Origin: Zeus faber
Taxonomy: Eukaryota > Chordata > Actinopteri > Zeiformes > Zeidae
DNA: 64,000 nt
Direction of reading: 5' to 3'
Assembly: GCA_960531495.1 (NCBI GenBank)
Contig: OY482866.1
Coordinates: 11,555,189-11,619,188 of the forward strand
Every line of letters begins with the position of its first letter. The first letter of the stretch is position 1. The notes under the pieces are model-generated. The model saw nothing but the letters and a program-made list of their open reading frames with translations, had not been told where the DNA came from and made no database searches. Shown in pieces: positions 36,311 to 48,111 of this stretch. A program made the position numbers and the translations under genes.

Positions 36311-37496
36311 ACAGATGTTTTTTTTTTGGAACTCGTGCTGTCAGCATGCTGGCCATACAACACAGAGTATTTGTATGCCATTGCATTCAGGACAAAGTTA
36401 GTCTGCAAGTGGAGTTCAAGTTCTCAACCTGCAATGCAACTCTTTATTAATTCTTAAATCATCCAGAACTGTTGCAATAACTCTGTCCTGTGGACGACCT
36501 GTGGGATGACAAGAGCACAGTTTTTGGTTATGGAGAGCCACCACCAACCCCCCTCTTTGGAGAACTATTTATCATGTTTGGGTCCATAAACAACTGATCA
36601 CTACTCCAAGAGGGGGAGAATCACCACGGTGAGACAAACAAACATAGAAACAAACAACATTTACACAAAAACATGAACACTGGATGACAACATGAAACAT
36701 AACAGTGAATTAGGTCCAGGAAAACTGGAACTGCACCTGGTCACGTGGCCTCTTCCTGTCATAATTATGGCAGCAAATGAGGGAGGAAAGAAGAGGAATG
36801 CAACCAGGAGGGTGCTGGGGTGTACTTGGAGCAGGTGTGTGTGTGTGTATGTGTAAGATGTCCACCAGTGAGTGTACATGACTTATCCCCATTGGTACTG
36901 GTGTAGAAGGTCGGTATTATGTCGCGGCACGTCCAAGCAGAGGAAGGGCCTCTGAAGCCCCCCCGAACTCCACAGCCCCGTTGACACCCCTTGGCTGCAG
37001 GAAATCCCCGGGTACCCTGCCCTGCGGCCACAGAAGACCCCCGGGCCCCCAGAGAAGCTCGGGCCCCCAGAGAAGCCAGAGGGCCGTGGAGCAACCCCCA
37101 CACCCAGCCCCAAGGAGCATGACCCAGTCCCAGGGAGCATGAGGAGACCCCGCACCCCAGGGGCGCCAACCAACCCCCGGGTTCAGGCACAAGACGCAGC
37201 TGCACAGAACCCAGGCCATGGACGCAAGGCACAGACTGCGGGCCCGGATCACGGCCCCACATCGACAGGCTGACACCCTGCCTGAGCCGCCCGCCCCAGG
37301 GGCAAGCCGGCAGGACCCCCAGGCCCACCCACGCTCCGCACAAGGGGGAGGCCCGCCACACTGCAGCCGACCAGACGCCCCGCCCGGCATGAGTGCCAAG
37401 TGAGAGAAGCCCGCTGCAGAAGCAAAAGGCCAACAGGTGCCCCCCACACCCCAACCCACACCCACAATGGCAAGCAGTCCCCCCAGGGGCCCCGAG

Positions 37497-37525
37497 TTAG
37501 GGTTAGGATTAGGGTTAGGGTTAGG
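37497..37525 (+). repeat. Interstitial telomere-type repeat
   Basis: Almost five TTAGGG units in tandem, one of them TTAGGA. The tract lies within the GC-rich tail of LINE copy B. The corresponding part of copy A (about 28490-28530) lacks it, so it was gained in this copy. Confidence 0.85.
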
Positions 37526-39054
37526 TCGCAGCACATCCCAAGCTACCAGGTGTAAGCCGTCAGGACTTCAGCCAGGCCGGGAGAGGGGGCCCACCCGACC
37601 GCCCCCTGGCCAACCACGCCCCCACGCCAACCCGCCAGCACCCGGCCACCCCGGAAAAAAACCCCCAGTGCTCAATGTGTGCTGTTGGTAATTGCAGTTA
37701 AAATTGCGGGGTTGGGGGTGCGCGTCCTTCAGGCAAGTCGAACCCGAATCACTCGCACCCCTTCTGTCCCGCAGACCCTGGTCTGATGGAGTGTTTTTCG
37801 GAGTAGGATTGGTGTGCCAGTGTATGTGTTCTAAGCTAATGTGACTGGGATTACAATTTTGGGACGGACGAGAAGCACGCTTGAGCAGGAGTGTGACAGG
37901 CCAGATGGCAGCTGCCCGCCACTGCCCCACCCACATAGCCTGCACCCCGCCCATCCTGCAAGCCCTCGGTCTATTAACACAGGCCCACGCCCAGGCATCC
38001 ATCCAACCGCGGAGCCCGGCAGACCAGGAGGACCCCGACAAGCCCCAAAGCACAACGACATTGCACTGACATAGGAGGAGTTATGTTGAAAGTAGTCGAA
38101 TTATGATGAAAGTAGACAATATTTCATGAAATTAATCAACATTGTTTTGGGATATTGCCAATAGTTTTTCCATTGAGATCTATTAATAACTGCAATCATT
38201 GGGATGTGGTGAGATTATCTCTTTTTCCAATTGAGTAATATTGTTTTATGGCCATTGTTAAGGCGATCAAACTGGGTTGGTGGTGTTTCAGTGGTGGCTC
38301 GACTGAAGAGAGGTCACCGAGAAGACATATAGACGGGGAGAATGGAAGACTTCTTCTTGGTGATGTTGGTCCAGAATGCTAGGATAGATGGGCAGAGCCA
38401 GATGGCATGAAAGTAGTCATCTCTGGTACTAAGGGAACAGTGAGAGCAAATGTCTTCATCCACAAAACCCATTTTGAACATTTTGTGTTCCGTGATATGG
38501 GCTCTGTGCAAAATCTTATATTGGATGAGTTGCATTTTGGAGTTGCGGGTCATAGAAAAGGTGTTGTTGCAAATAAGCTTCCACAGGTTGATATCTGTGG
38601 GAACAGTGAGGTCTCTTTCCCATTTCATTGTAGGTAAAGATAAGGTGTCGTCTGTTTTTAATATAAGTTTGTATATTCTGGAAAGGGATTTTTCAAGTGA
38701 CCGATATGAGTGAGATGTTCACTCATTTCAGGTGGTTGTAGGATGTTGTTCGTCAATTTGATTTTAACTTTTAGAGACTGCTGTAATTGAAGGAATTGAA
38801 GGAAGCCGTGGCCACCGATATTATACCTTTGGGTTAAGGGTAGGAGGGATATAAGCAAATTGTTTCAAAAATTTGTTCCAGATGAGTAATTCCTTCTCTT
38901 TTCCAAGACCTAAAGATTATTGCTCTGTTTTTAACCAAGAAATCTGGGCTGTGCCAGATTGGGGTGAATTTGTTTGAAGATATAGTGTGACCACTGAGGT
39001 TGAGGAATCTCTATCAGGCTGACAGAGTTGTTGCGATAAATGGGTTTTTAAAGC

Positions 39055-39215
39055 AAGTTCAAGTTCAAGTTCAAGTTCAAGAGATTATTTGTCACATACA
39101 TATACATACGTTCATACATATATGCAGTGAAATGTCATGACACCCGGTGATTACGCACAATAAGCTCTATAAATACTAAAAAATACCAAAATGTGCGTAA
39201 TTGACACAAGGTGCT
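39055..39215 (-). repeat. Dispersed repeat inserted in LINE copy B
   Basis: It begins with a CAAGTT/TTCAAG tandem, then TTATTTGTCACATACATATA, TGCAGTGAAATGTCATGACA and CACCCGGTGATTACGCACAA. It is the reverse complement of the copy at 19430-19690. It splits the LINE frame, so it arrived later than the LINE. Confidence 0.85.
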
Positions 39216-40324
39216 CGCGTTTCCTTATAGATTCAGTAAGGAAATAATAACGGATAATATTCGGATTGGATTTCCAATAACATTTGTTGACTATTGAGTC
39301 GAGAGTATTAAACCAATGTACTGTTGGTTGCACTGGGGTCATTGAAAATATATACTTTATTTTTGGAAGTATATTCATTTTCACTGCTGCTATCCTACCA
39401 ATTAGTGAGATGGGTAGATTGTTTTCTTCAATGGATTTGAGCAATGGAGTGAAGTTAAGGGTAAACAAATCTGAAAGATTGGGGGAGATATCAATACCAA
39501 GGTATCTAATATTTCCCGTTGTGATGGTTAAGTGAAGTTTCTGGGTTGCAGCATTACAGTCCCCTCCAATGAGTGGTAAGACTGTGATTTTAGTCCAATT
39601 TCATAAATGGTCTGAGATAGTGGAGAATTTAGATCTAAGGTTGAACACCTCCGGTAGGGATGATATTGGGTTTTGTATGTACAACAGGATATCATCTGCA
39701 TACAAACTGATTTTGTGAACAGAGTTTCCTGTTTGTATGCCTACAATATTACTGTTTTGACGGATAGCCACCGCGAGGGGTTCAATAAAGATGCCGAATA
39801 GTAAAGGGGAGAGCGGACATCCTTGTCTTGTGCTGCGTTGTAGAGTGAAACGCTGTGAAGTGTAACCATTGGTGATGACAGAAGCAGATGGAGAGTTGTA
39901 GAGGATTCTAATCCATTGAATGAGGGACTCTCCAAAACCTAAATTTGTTGAGGATTGAAAAGAGGTATGTCCAATTAACTCTATCAGATGCTTTTTCGGC
40001 ATCCAAAGAGGCAATGATAGTATTAAAGTTGTTCCTTTTAGATATGCTCATTAGACTGAATAAACGACGCATATTGCTGGATGAGTGTCTGCCTTTGACA
40101 AAGGCTGTTTGGTCTGGGAGAATTATAAATGGAATTACTTTTTCAATTCTGTTGGTTAGTGTTTTACTTATAATCTTAAGGTTGCAATTAATAAGGATTA
40201 TGGGTATGTAACTGGAGGTGAGGGTTGGGTCTTTATTGGATTTGAGCAAAACCGAAATGAGAGCAGTATTCATGTGCGGAGGCATGGAGGAGGTTGACTT
40301 GACCTCTGTAACCATTCTGATCAA

Positions 40325-41010
40325 TAATGGGGAGATAAGTGGCCGAAGTGTTTATAAAATTCCACCGGGTAGCCATCTGTAGAAAACGTGATTCATCAGA
40401 CCAGGCCACCTTCTTCCATTGCTCCATGGTCCAGCTCTGACGCTCACATGTCCATTGAAGGAGCTTTCGGTGGTGGACAGGGGTCAGCATGGACACTCTG
40501 ACTGGTCTGCAGCTACACAGCCCCATACACAGCAAGCTGTGATGCACTGTGTGTTCTGACACCTTTCTATCATAGCAGCATTAACTTTTTCAGTGATTTA
40601 TGCTACAGTAGCTCTTCTGTGGGATAGGACCAGACGGTCTAGCCTTCACTCCCCACGTGGATCAATGAGCACATGGGCGCACATGACCATGACACAGGTT
40701 CACTGGTTGTCCTTCCTTGGACAACCTTTGGTAGGCACTCACCACTGCATACCGGGAACACCCCACAAGACCTGTCGTTTTGGAGATGCTCTGACCCAAT
40801 CGTCTAGCCATCACAATTTGTTCCTTGTCAAAATCGCTCAGGTCCTTATGCTTGCCCATTTTTCCTGCTTTCAACACATCAACTTCAATAACTGATTGTT
40901 CACTTGCTGCCTGATATATCCCACCCCTTGAACGTGGCATGGCTTTGGAACGAGATGAGCGGTTATTCAATTAACCTGACAGTGGTTTTAATGTTTTGGC
41001 TGGTGTGTAC
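40325..41010 (-). mobile_element. Tc1/mariner-like transposon fragment with transposase remnants
   Basis: Minus-strand reading 40662-40970 contains [20 protein letters not shown] and [20 protein letters not shown], a helix-turn-helix region of a Tc1-like transposase. Reading 40233-40562 contains MEQWKKVAWSDESRF, around the first catalytic aspartate. The right terminal repeat is near 40979-41010. The left half is missing where it meets the LINE at about 40325. Confidence 0.8.
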
Positions 41011-42420
41011 CCAGCAACAAGTTGTTTTTACACAGAAGAAAAAAACTATCTATAACGAGCTAGGCTTTTTTTTTTGACGCATCTACTGTAGCCAGTGAAA
41101 TGTTTATGGTAAAATACTGTAATTAGTCATGCAAACATTTCCACCTGAAATTGATGCAGAGAAGGAACAAATTGATGCATAAAAATTCAGCAGAATGAAG
41201 GAAATTAAGTGTTTGAGGCTCAAAATTTCCTGGGGGAGGACCCCCAGGCCACCTGCTCCATGTGCTGTCCCCCCCAACATTCAACGCCACTGCCTGCAGA
41301 CATACGTACCTTTATCTTTCTGTTTTTCATCTTCTTTCATTTCTCTTCTCCAGAAGGATGTCCTTTTTTGCAACATTACTCGCTTGCCGTGTTTTCCATC
41401 GACGCAGAGACGACTGTAAACCTGTTGCGTTAGTGCACATGAAAGTCACGTGCTACCAACTCTGATAGGCAGCAGGAATTGATTAAGCCAGGAGTATTAA
41501 CATAGTATTGTGTTTTTGTATTATGAGCATTGACCAAATAAAAAAACAAACAAACAAACAAAAAAAAACCTTTCAAGTGCCCTTGGGGACCCCTCTGGTG
41601 GCCACAGGGGCCCTAAGCAGCTGCTTAGTCTGCTTATGCGTCTTCATCCTCTTCTTTCATCCTCTTCTTGTATCCATGATGTTGCATCACTGCCATCCGC
41701 TTATGCATCGTGCGGCCCAGACTCTTATGTAGTGTTAGGGGAGGGGCCATGCCAAGTATGACCGCTCTACGACATCGAGTCATGTTTTAGGCCCGCCCAA
41801 AAAATCTAGAACACAAAAAGTGAGAAACCGTTTGTTTTTAGAAACAAATCTCAGAATTGACTAAACAGGGACTGTAAGTGATCCCGTGACTCAAAAGTGG
41901 AATAAGGAAGAATATGACTTTCTCCCTTGAGTTAGGTGATGGAAAGGAAAGGCAAATGTAGAGAAGTTTGAAAGTGGAGCATAGTATACAGTGTGTGTGA
42001 TTGTAAGAGTGTGAGTGAGTGGGAGTATGAAGGTAAGTATTTGGAGTAGGAATGGGTGGATAATATGGGGGAAATGGCTTATCCAAGCGAAGAAAAAAGA
42101 TTAAAAAAAAAGTAAAATACAAATACAGTATAAATAGATGTACAAATACGATTAAAACATTGTGAAATAATTTGTAATTGTAAGTCCGTATCATCTGCGT
42201 AATATCTTTTGATAGGATCCCTGGAGAGCAGTGGGATCTGCACCGATAGGATTGAACAAAGAATTAGATAAACCATGAACTCAGCCAACATTAGTGTCCG
42301 GTCAGCCCCTTGGGACAAGGTCCAAGGCTGCAGGTCAGAACAGAAAACATAGGGTTAGAAAACATAGAAAGGATAACACCTCAACCTTGATGTTTCAATT
42401 ATCAAAGTAATTATAGATTA
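41011..42420. other. Non-coding stretch, no gene recognised
   Basis: It contains AAAC-type A-rich sequence near 41540-41570 and TTCTTTCATCCTCTTC-type repeats near 41640-41675. A piece near 41575-41640 (GGCCACAGGGGCCCTAAGCAG) looks repeat-derived, but I cannot name it. Confidence 0.4.
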
Positions 42421-42518
42421 TACGCACATTTTAGTATTTGTAGTATTTTTAGAGCTTATTGTGCGTAATCACCGGGTGTCATAACATTTCACTGCATGTA
42501 TGTATGACAATATGTATA
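42421..42518 (+). repeat. Dispersed repeat split by the Tc1 element (left part)
   Basis: TTATTGTGCGTAATCACCGG and CATTTCACTGCATGTATGTA match the copy at 53575-53640. The sequence stops at TATGTA exactly at the Tc1 target site and resumes after 44088 as TGTGACAAATAACTTCTTGAA. Confidence 0.85.
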
Positions 42519-44086
42519 CAGTGGCGCAAAAAAGTATTTAGTCAGCCACCAATTGTGCAAGTTCTCCCACTTAAAAAGATGAGAGAGGCCTGTAATTTTC
42601 ATCATAGGTACACTTCGACTATGAGAGACAGAATGGGGGGAAAGAATCCAGGAAATCACATTGTAGGATTTTTAATGAATTAATTGGTAAATTCCTCGGT
42701 AAAATAAGTATTTGGTCACCTACAAAGAAGCAAGATTTCTGGCTTTCACAGACCTGGAACTTTTTCTTTAAGAGGCTCCTCTGTCCTCCACTCGTTACCT
42801 GTATTAATGGCACCTGTTTGAACTCGTTATCAGTATAAAAGACACCTGTCCACAACCTCAAACAGTCACACGCCAAACTCCACTATGGCCAAAGAGCTGT
42901 CAAAGGACACCAGAAACAAAATTGTAGACCTGCACCAGGCTGGGAAGACTGAATCTGCAATAGGTAAGCAGCTTGTTGTGAAGAAATCAACTGTTGGGAA
43001 CAATTATTAGAAAATGTAAGACATACAAGACCACTGATAATCTCCCTCGATCTGGGGCTCCACGCAAGATCTCACCCCGTGAGGTCAAAATGATCACAAG
43101 AACGGTGAGCAAACATCCCAGAACCACACGGGGGGACCTAGTGAATGACCTGCAGAGAGCTGGGACCAAAGTAACAAAGGCTACCATCAGTAACACATTA
43201 CGCCGCCAGGGACTCAAATCCTGCAGTGCCAGACGTGTCCCCCTGCTTAAGCCAGTACATGTCCAGGCCCGTCTGAAGTTTGCTAGAGAGCATTTGGATG
43301 ATCCAGAAGAGGATTGGGAGAATGTCAGATGAAACCAAAATATAACTTTTTGGTAAAAACTCAACTTGTCGTGTTTGGAGGAGAAAGAAAGCTGAGTTGC
43401 ATCCAAAGAACACCATACCTACTGTGAAGCATGGGGGTGGAAACATCATGCTTTGGGGCTGTTTTTCTGCAAAGGGACCAGGACGACTGATCCGTGTAAA
43501 GGAAAGAATGAATGGGGCCATGTATCGTGAGATTTTGAGTGAAAACCTACCATCAGCAAGGGCATTGAAGATGAAACGTGGCTGGGTCTTTCAGCATGAC
43601 AATGATCCCAAACACATCGCCCGGGCAACGAAGGAGTGGCTTTGTAAGAAGCATTTCAAGGTCCTGGAGTGGCCTAGCCAGTCTCCAGATCTCAACCCCA
43701 TAGAAAATCTTTGGAGGGAGTTGAAAGTCTGTGTTGCCCAGCGACAACCCCAAAACATCACTGCTCTAGAGGAGATCTGCATGGAGGAATGGGCCAAAAT
43801 ACCAGCAACAGAATGTGAAAACCTTGTGAAGACTTACAGAAAACGTTTGGCCTCTATCATTGCAAACAAAGGGTATATAACAAAGTATTGAGATTAACTT
43901 TTGTTATTGACCAAATACTTATTTTCCACCATAATTTGCAAATAAATTCTTTAAAATCAGACTGATTTTCTGGATTTTGTCTCATAGTTGAAGTATACCT
44001 ATGATGAAAATAACAGGCCTCTCATCTTTTTAAGTGGGAGAACTTGCACAATTGGTGGCTGACTAAATACTTTTTTGCCCCACTAG
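42519..44086 (+). mobile_element. Tc1-like DNA transposon, nearly complete, transposase frameshifted
   Basis: Long terminal inverted repeats (about 130-145 bases) are almost identical at both ends (CAAAAAAGTATTTAGTCAGC and its complement). TA lies on each side (42517-42518 and 44087-44088). The transposase starts at 42885 (MAKELSKDTRNKIVDLHQAG) and stops near 43009 after a shift. It continues in another frame at 42994-43332 and again at 43397-43891 ([44 protein letters not shown]). The first catalytic region (WSDET in relatives) is damaged near 43330, probably by an 8-base loss between GTCA repeats. It is not self-mobile, but its ends look usable in trans. A close relative is known from many fish and from lampreys. 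Confidence 0.95.
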
Positions 44087-44088
44087 TA

Positions 44089-44112
44089 TGTGACAAATAA
44101 CTTCTTGAATCA
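44089..44112 (+). repeat. Dispersed repeat split by the Tc1 element (right part)
   Basis: TGTGACAAATAACTTCTTGAA is the tail of the repeat whose left part ends at 42518. Confidence 0.8.
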
Positions 44113-45968
44113 TAAAGCTTATTTTAAAGGTGGGCAATAGTCATAACCAAAGTAAAGGGAAAAATGTAACCTATAGGACTATGCTACTAGTTCTACTAAT
44201 AGCATAGGCTACTAGTTCATTACAACATGTATGCATACAGACATCTAGATCAAATCCACACGGACACACAGCACAGAGTCTTATCACCATACAAATAGGC
44301 AACCACAGGTTATTTGCACATTATGCGTAGCCTACTTTTCAGATGAAAAAGAGAAATGAAAATATTCGGCTTGTTTTCATATTCATGTCACTTTCTGTGT
44401 AAGATGAGGAAACTTTTTGATAAATACTCCGTCTAAGTTGTTGGGGATGACCTTTTTCTTTACATAGGCCACCATGGCTTTTGTAGAATCCACAAACTCG
44501 TCTCCATCGTGTAATTTTTTAATGATTACGTGCGGCTTGTCTCCTGGTCTTCTGAGTCGCTTGATCTGTCGATCTGTACATCTTTGTTCATCTGCTAAGA
44601 GAGAGCTTGATCGTGGCTGCACAGCAACCTCACCTCATCCCCGCCTCCCAGTCCTCACCCTCTTTTATAGCTTCTACTTGCTTCTTGAGGTCTGTAACAG
44701 TGGTTTGTGCCGATACTGCTTCGTCCGCTCATGGTGTTAGTCCTTCCTCAGCTGCTTTTAAATTAGCTTTTACGTCATCAATTTCTGTGCGAGTTGCTGT
44801 TCGCGCAGAAATAGATTTTGTATGATTTAGTTGGTTCTTTCAATGGGCCATTAAATGGAAGCGTCTGTCGTAGTGATTGTTAAATCGTATCTTTCAATTT
44901 GATGACAGCGGCCATTTTATTTGGACCAAATTGGTAGGAGTTACAAAAAAACATTTAGACAAAATTCAAAATGGCGCAAAAATCATGATGCAAATAGGCA
45001 CAGAACGATATCACCATTGAAAGTTATACGATTGCCATAGTGCCACCTATTGACCAAAGTAAACCAGATTTTTCACAGTGCCTCAGTCGTACCCTGAAAA
45101 TTTGATGATGAAAAAAATAATGCGTTGCTGAGTTATGGCAGATTATATAAAATAGACACCACCCATACAGGTTTTGTAAACTTTAAAAATTTCGGCCAAA
45201 CTATGGGGAGTTAGGAAAAAACATTTTGGACAAAATTAAATATGGCAAAAAACCTGCAACGATGCAAACGGGTGGCGCTATGCGTAATAGACTCGGCATG
45301 ACCAAAGGAATCCGAGCATGCAAGAATTTTGTCTCTACGACCAGCGGATCAGAAGTTCGTCACCATCTGATGACCCTTTTTTTGTGTTTCCTAGTTTCAG
45401 AACAGATCGACCCTATTAACAAAATTTTGTGTCTGTGGGTTTCACAGTTTTTGAGCGTCAGGCACCTTCAGTGGAGAATGGATAGAATAATAAATATCTG
45501 CACAAAAACAATGGAGTTCCCGCACTTTGTACTCGACCCTAATAATGACGACAATAATGTTTATTTGTAAAGCACCTTTAACACAACATACAATTCCAAT
45601 TGCTTTATATGAATCATTAAAGGGCAATCAAATTGTAACAATAAATAAGCAAATGCATTTAATAAAAATAGATACATACTGTGGGTATGTCGGAAAATAT
45701 TATGCTCAGTTTTGGGTTATCAACCTAGACCTTGAAGGATCACAACCATTCCTCAGTGAACGTAGTGGTGCTTGAAAAAAATATGTGCTCATTATTATTC
45801 CGTTTAGCTCAATCCTTCAATTATCTAAGTTAAAACATGATTATATGCTCGTAAAACATAATCTACACATTGCTTTTGATGAATAATCAATTTGACACAG
45901 CTAGAAGTAGAAAAAAGACTAATTGAAAGTTGAGATGAAAATATGTGTTTTCAGCATTCGCTTGAATC
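44113..45968. other. Non-coding stretch, degraded repeats
   Basis: No gene is recognised. Segments near 44930-45060 and 45210-45300 share wording (ATGGCGCAAAAATCATGATGC, GGCAAAAAACCTGCAACGATGC) and CACCTATTGACCAAAGT / GGTGGCGCTATGC phrases typical of old repeats. At 45540-45620 is an AATGTTTATTTGTAAAGCACC block that resembles a LINE 3' end read backwards. Confidence 0.4.
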
Positions 45969-46160
45969 GGGGATGGTAGCTCAGGCGGTAGAGCTGGTGG
46001 TCTAGTAATCGAAAGGTTGCTGGTTTGATCTCAGGCTCCTCCTGCTAGCATGCTGTAGTGTCCGTGAGCAAGACACTTCACCCCTAATTGCTCCTGATGG
46101 CTGCGTCCGTCGGTGTTTGAATAATTCTAAGTCGCTTTGGATAAAAGCGTCTGCTAAATG
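45969..46160 (+). mobile_element. tRNA-derived SINE, second copy
   Basis: Same structure as 14955-15163, with A box TAGCTCAGGCGG, B box GGTTTGATCTC (two changes from the other copy) and the GTCGCTTTGGATAAAAGCGT tail. The degraded B box suggests it is not transcribed by polymerase III. Confidence 0.9.
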
Positions 46161-46179
46161 GAAGATAGATAGAAAACGC

Positions 46180-46830
46180 TTACAGAACCTGCCTCTCTAT
46201 TCTTTGGCAGCTTGTTTCATAATTGGGAGCACAGTTAAAAGACTGCACCTCCAATCTTCCTCCCAGTGGGGTGTTCTAACGGGCCAGCGGTGGAAGACCT
46301 GAGCGCTCTTAATGTAACGTAGAAGATTAGTGAGCCTAACTCTAAAGACATTTACAGCATTGTATGCAAGAAGACTTTTAAACCAAGGATACTAGAGGCC
46401 AATTCAATGTAGCTAACACTGGTGTGATAGGCTCTGCAGTAAGGCATTGCAGTTATCCAATTAAATTGCAATAAATGCGAAAGTTAGGCTTTCGGCGTCT
46501 TTTTAGACTAGGAAGGGCTGTACTAGGGCAATGTTTTTAGGGTAAAAGAATGCTGTTATCGTCCCCTTAATATAGGAGTTAAAACTTAAATCAACATCGA
46601 GAATAACACCCAGGCTTGTTACTTCTGATTTCATCCAGAGATTCAGCTTTCCACGGCTTGCAGAGAGAGACCCCTCCTGGAATCTTAACCCTGAAGAGGC
46701 TTTCATGTAGGACACGCAGTATAGTGTGCATCAGTTGTACTGCAAAATATATACTTGATTGGTATGAAAATAGGACTGCTGTCATTACTTCTGCAACAGG
46801 AACAGTTTTCAAGTCATTATTATAAGTTTG
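46180..46830 (-). mobile_element. Degraded LINE fragment
   Basis: The minus-strand reading 46503-46715 contains KSEVTSLGVILDVDLSFNSY. This is the C-terminal reverse-transcriptase block (SSLGVIFDPDLSFNSHI in relatives) of an L2/Rex-type LINE. The part at 46180-46440 (TTGGCAGCTTGTTTCATAAT) looks like a further repeat fragment. Confidence 0.7.
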
Positions 46831-48111
46831 GCATCCTAATATTATAATAAATTACATATATATAAATAATATTACTACAGCAAAACATTTCATTAAATGT
46901 CCTCACACAGCCATATATTATTTTAATGATAGTGACACAGGGAATAGTCATGATCATATCCTGTAGGTTATGTTTACTGGCCATTGGTCATATATTGCGC
47001 ATCTCCACTGCATTCAAACACCCCTGGTCTAGCCACTTAGTAGGAAACCTACTTCCATGACAGGCATTTCCTTCCAAGGTCCAGATTAATCCGCAAGGAG
47101 AGTTTTAGAGCTTGGGGATTTCGCACATTCACACATATTGCACACTTCCTGTCTACTTCACTTCTTGTTTCTATTGGCCCAGCCGGGATTTTGTCACAGA
47201 ACACCACGCAAAAGTTCAACCAAGTTGGACTTTGAGCGCAAGGGCCCGGAGCTCTGCTCAGTGCTAAGCTGCGCAACAAATACACAATAATGGAGTTTAG
47301 AGTGCAGCGCACACCAAGTTCTATGTGAAAGGCCCCTTAACATGGTGGAGGGGTTTGTGTGCCCCAGTGAATCTGGGGGCTATGCTGTCTGGCACCTCAG
47401 TGGCTGGTAGAACCCATGGCCAATTGAACTTAGGTGAGGTGACTAAGGAGACTGAGCCCCAATCCTGGGGCCCACTCCTGGAGCTATGCCGAGGAGTGGA
47501 TCTGCCTCGTGGGCCCACCACCCACAAGGGAAATCACAAGGGCATGGTGCAATGCCCATTGGGCAACATGCAGAGCCAGAGCATGCCCTGGTGTGCTGGA
47601 CCTAGTAGGGGTTGGTGTTGTTTGTTGCTTGTTTGGTGAACACACACCTGGTGACTCCATAATTCTAAAGGGGGACTTTATGGAGTAACTTGGAGGGGTG
47701 TATTTGGAATCTGAACCCGAGGGGTGCTTTGCCATTGGACTTCTGTGCTCGTCATGGACTGCCCATAACAAAAACACACTCATAGGTGTGCTTGGTACAC
47801 CAGCACCTTGGGCAATGAATGACTTGAAACAACTGGGGACAGGAGAGAACAGTCTGCCAGATATTAGATTGGCTGATTCAGTTAGCGTTTAAAAAAAATT
47901 GGCCAGGTTTTAAAAAAAACTATTGAACTATATTATAACTATTAAAAAAAAAAAAGTACAATGTATGCATTTTTCCACCATTGTTGCATTTGGCACAACT
48001 CAGTTTTCAAAGTGATATACAAATAAACTTGGAACTTTTATTTTGATGACAATATTAAGCTTTTCTAGCTTAATGCCTTCAAAATCACTCGTTCTAAGAA
48101 TTTAATCTAAT
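46831..48111. other. Repeat-derived non-coding stretch before the HMG-box gene
   Basis: The 47150-47340 part (AAAGTTCAACCAAGTTGGAC, TCTATGTGAAAGGCCCC) resembles short DNA-transposon repeats. The 47340-47660 part (CATGGTGGAGGGGTTTGTGT, CAATGCCCATTGGGC) looks like retroelement sequence. I cannot assign either to a family. A-runs occur near 47887-47956. No exon is seen. Confidence 0.4.

Larger units (their letters stand above)
36340..40325 (-). mobile_element. L1-type LINE copy B, reverse transcriptase recognisable
   Basis: On the minus strand from the 5' side: 39908-40324 has MNTALISVLLKSNKDPT and ILPDQTAFVKGRHSSSNMRR. Next, 39601-40014 has the catalytic box YADDILLYI and the block RQGCPLSPLLFGIFIEPLAV. 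Then 39230-39468 has NNLPISLIGRIAAVKMNILP, and 38314-38628 the C-terminal domain. The GC-rich tail runs about 36900-37700, and the 3' end lies near 36340. It is interrupted by a dispersed repeat at 39055-39215 and cut off at 40325 by mariner sequence. It is frameshifted and inactive, but the best preserved of the three related copies. Confidence 0.85.
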
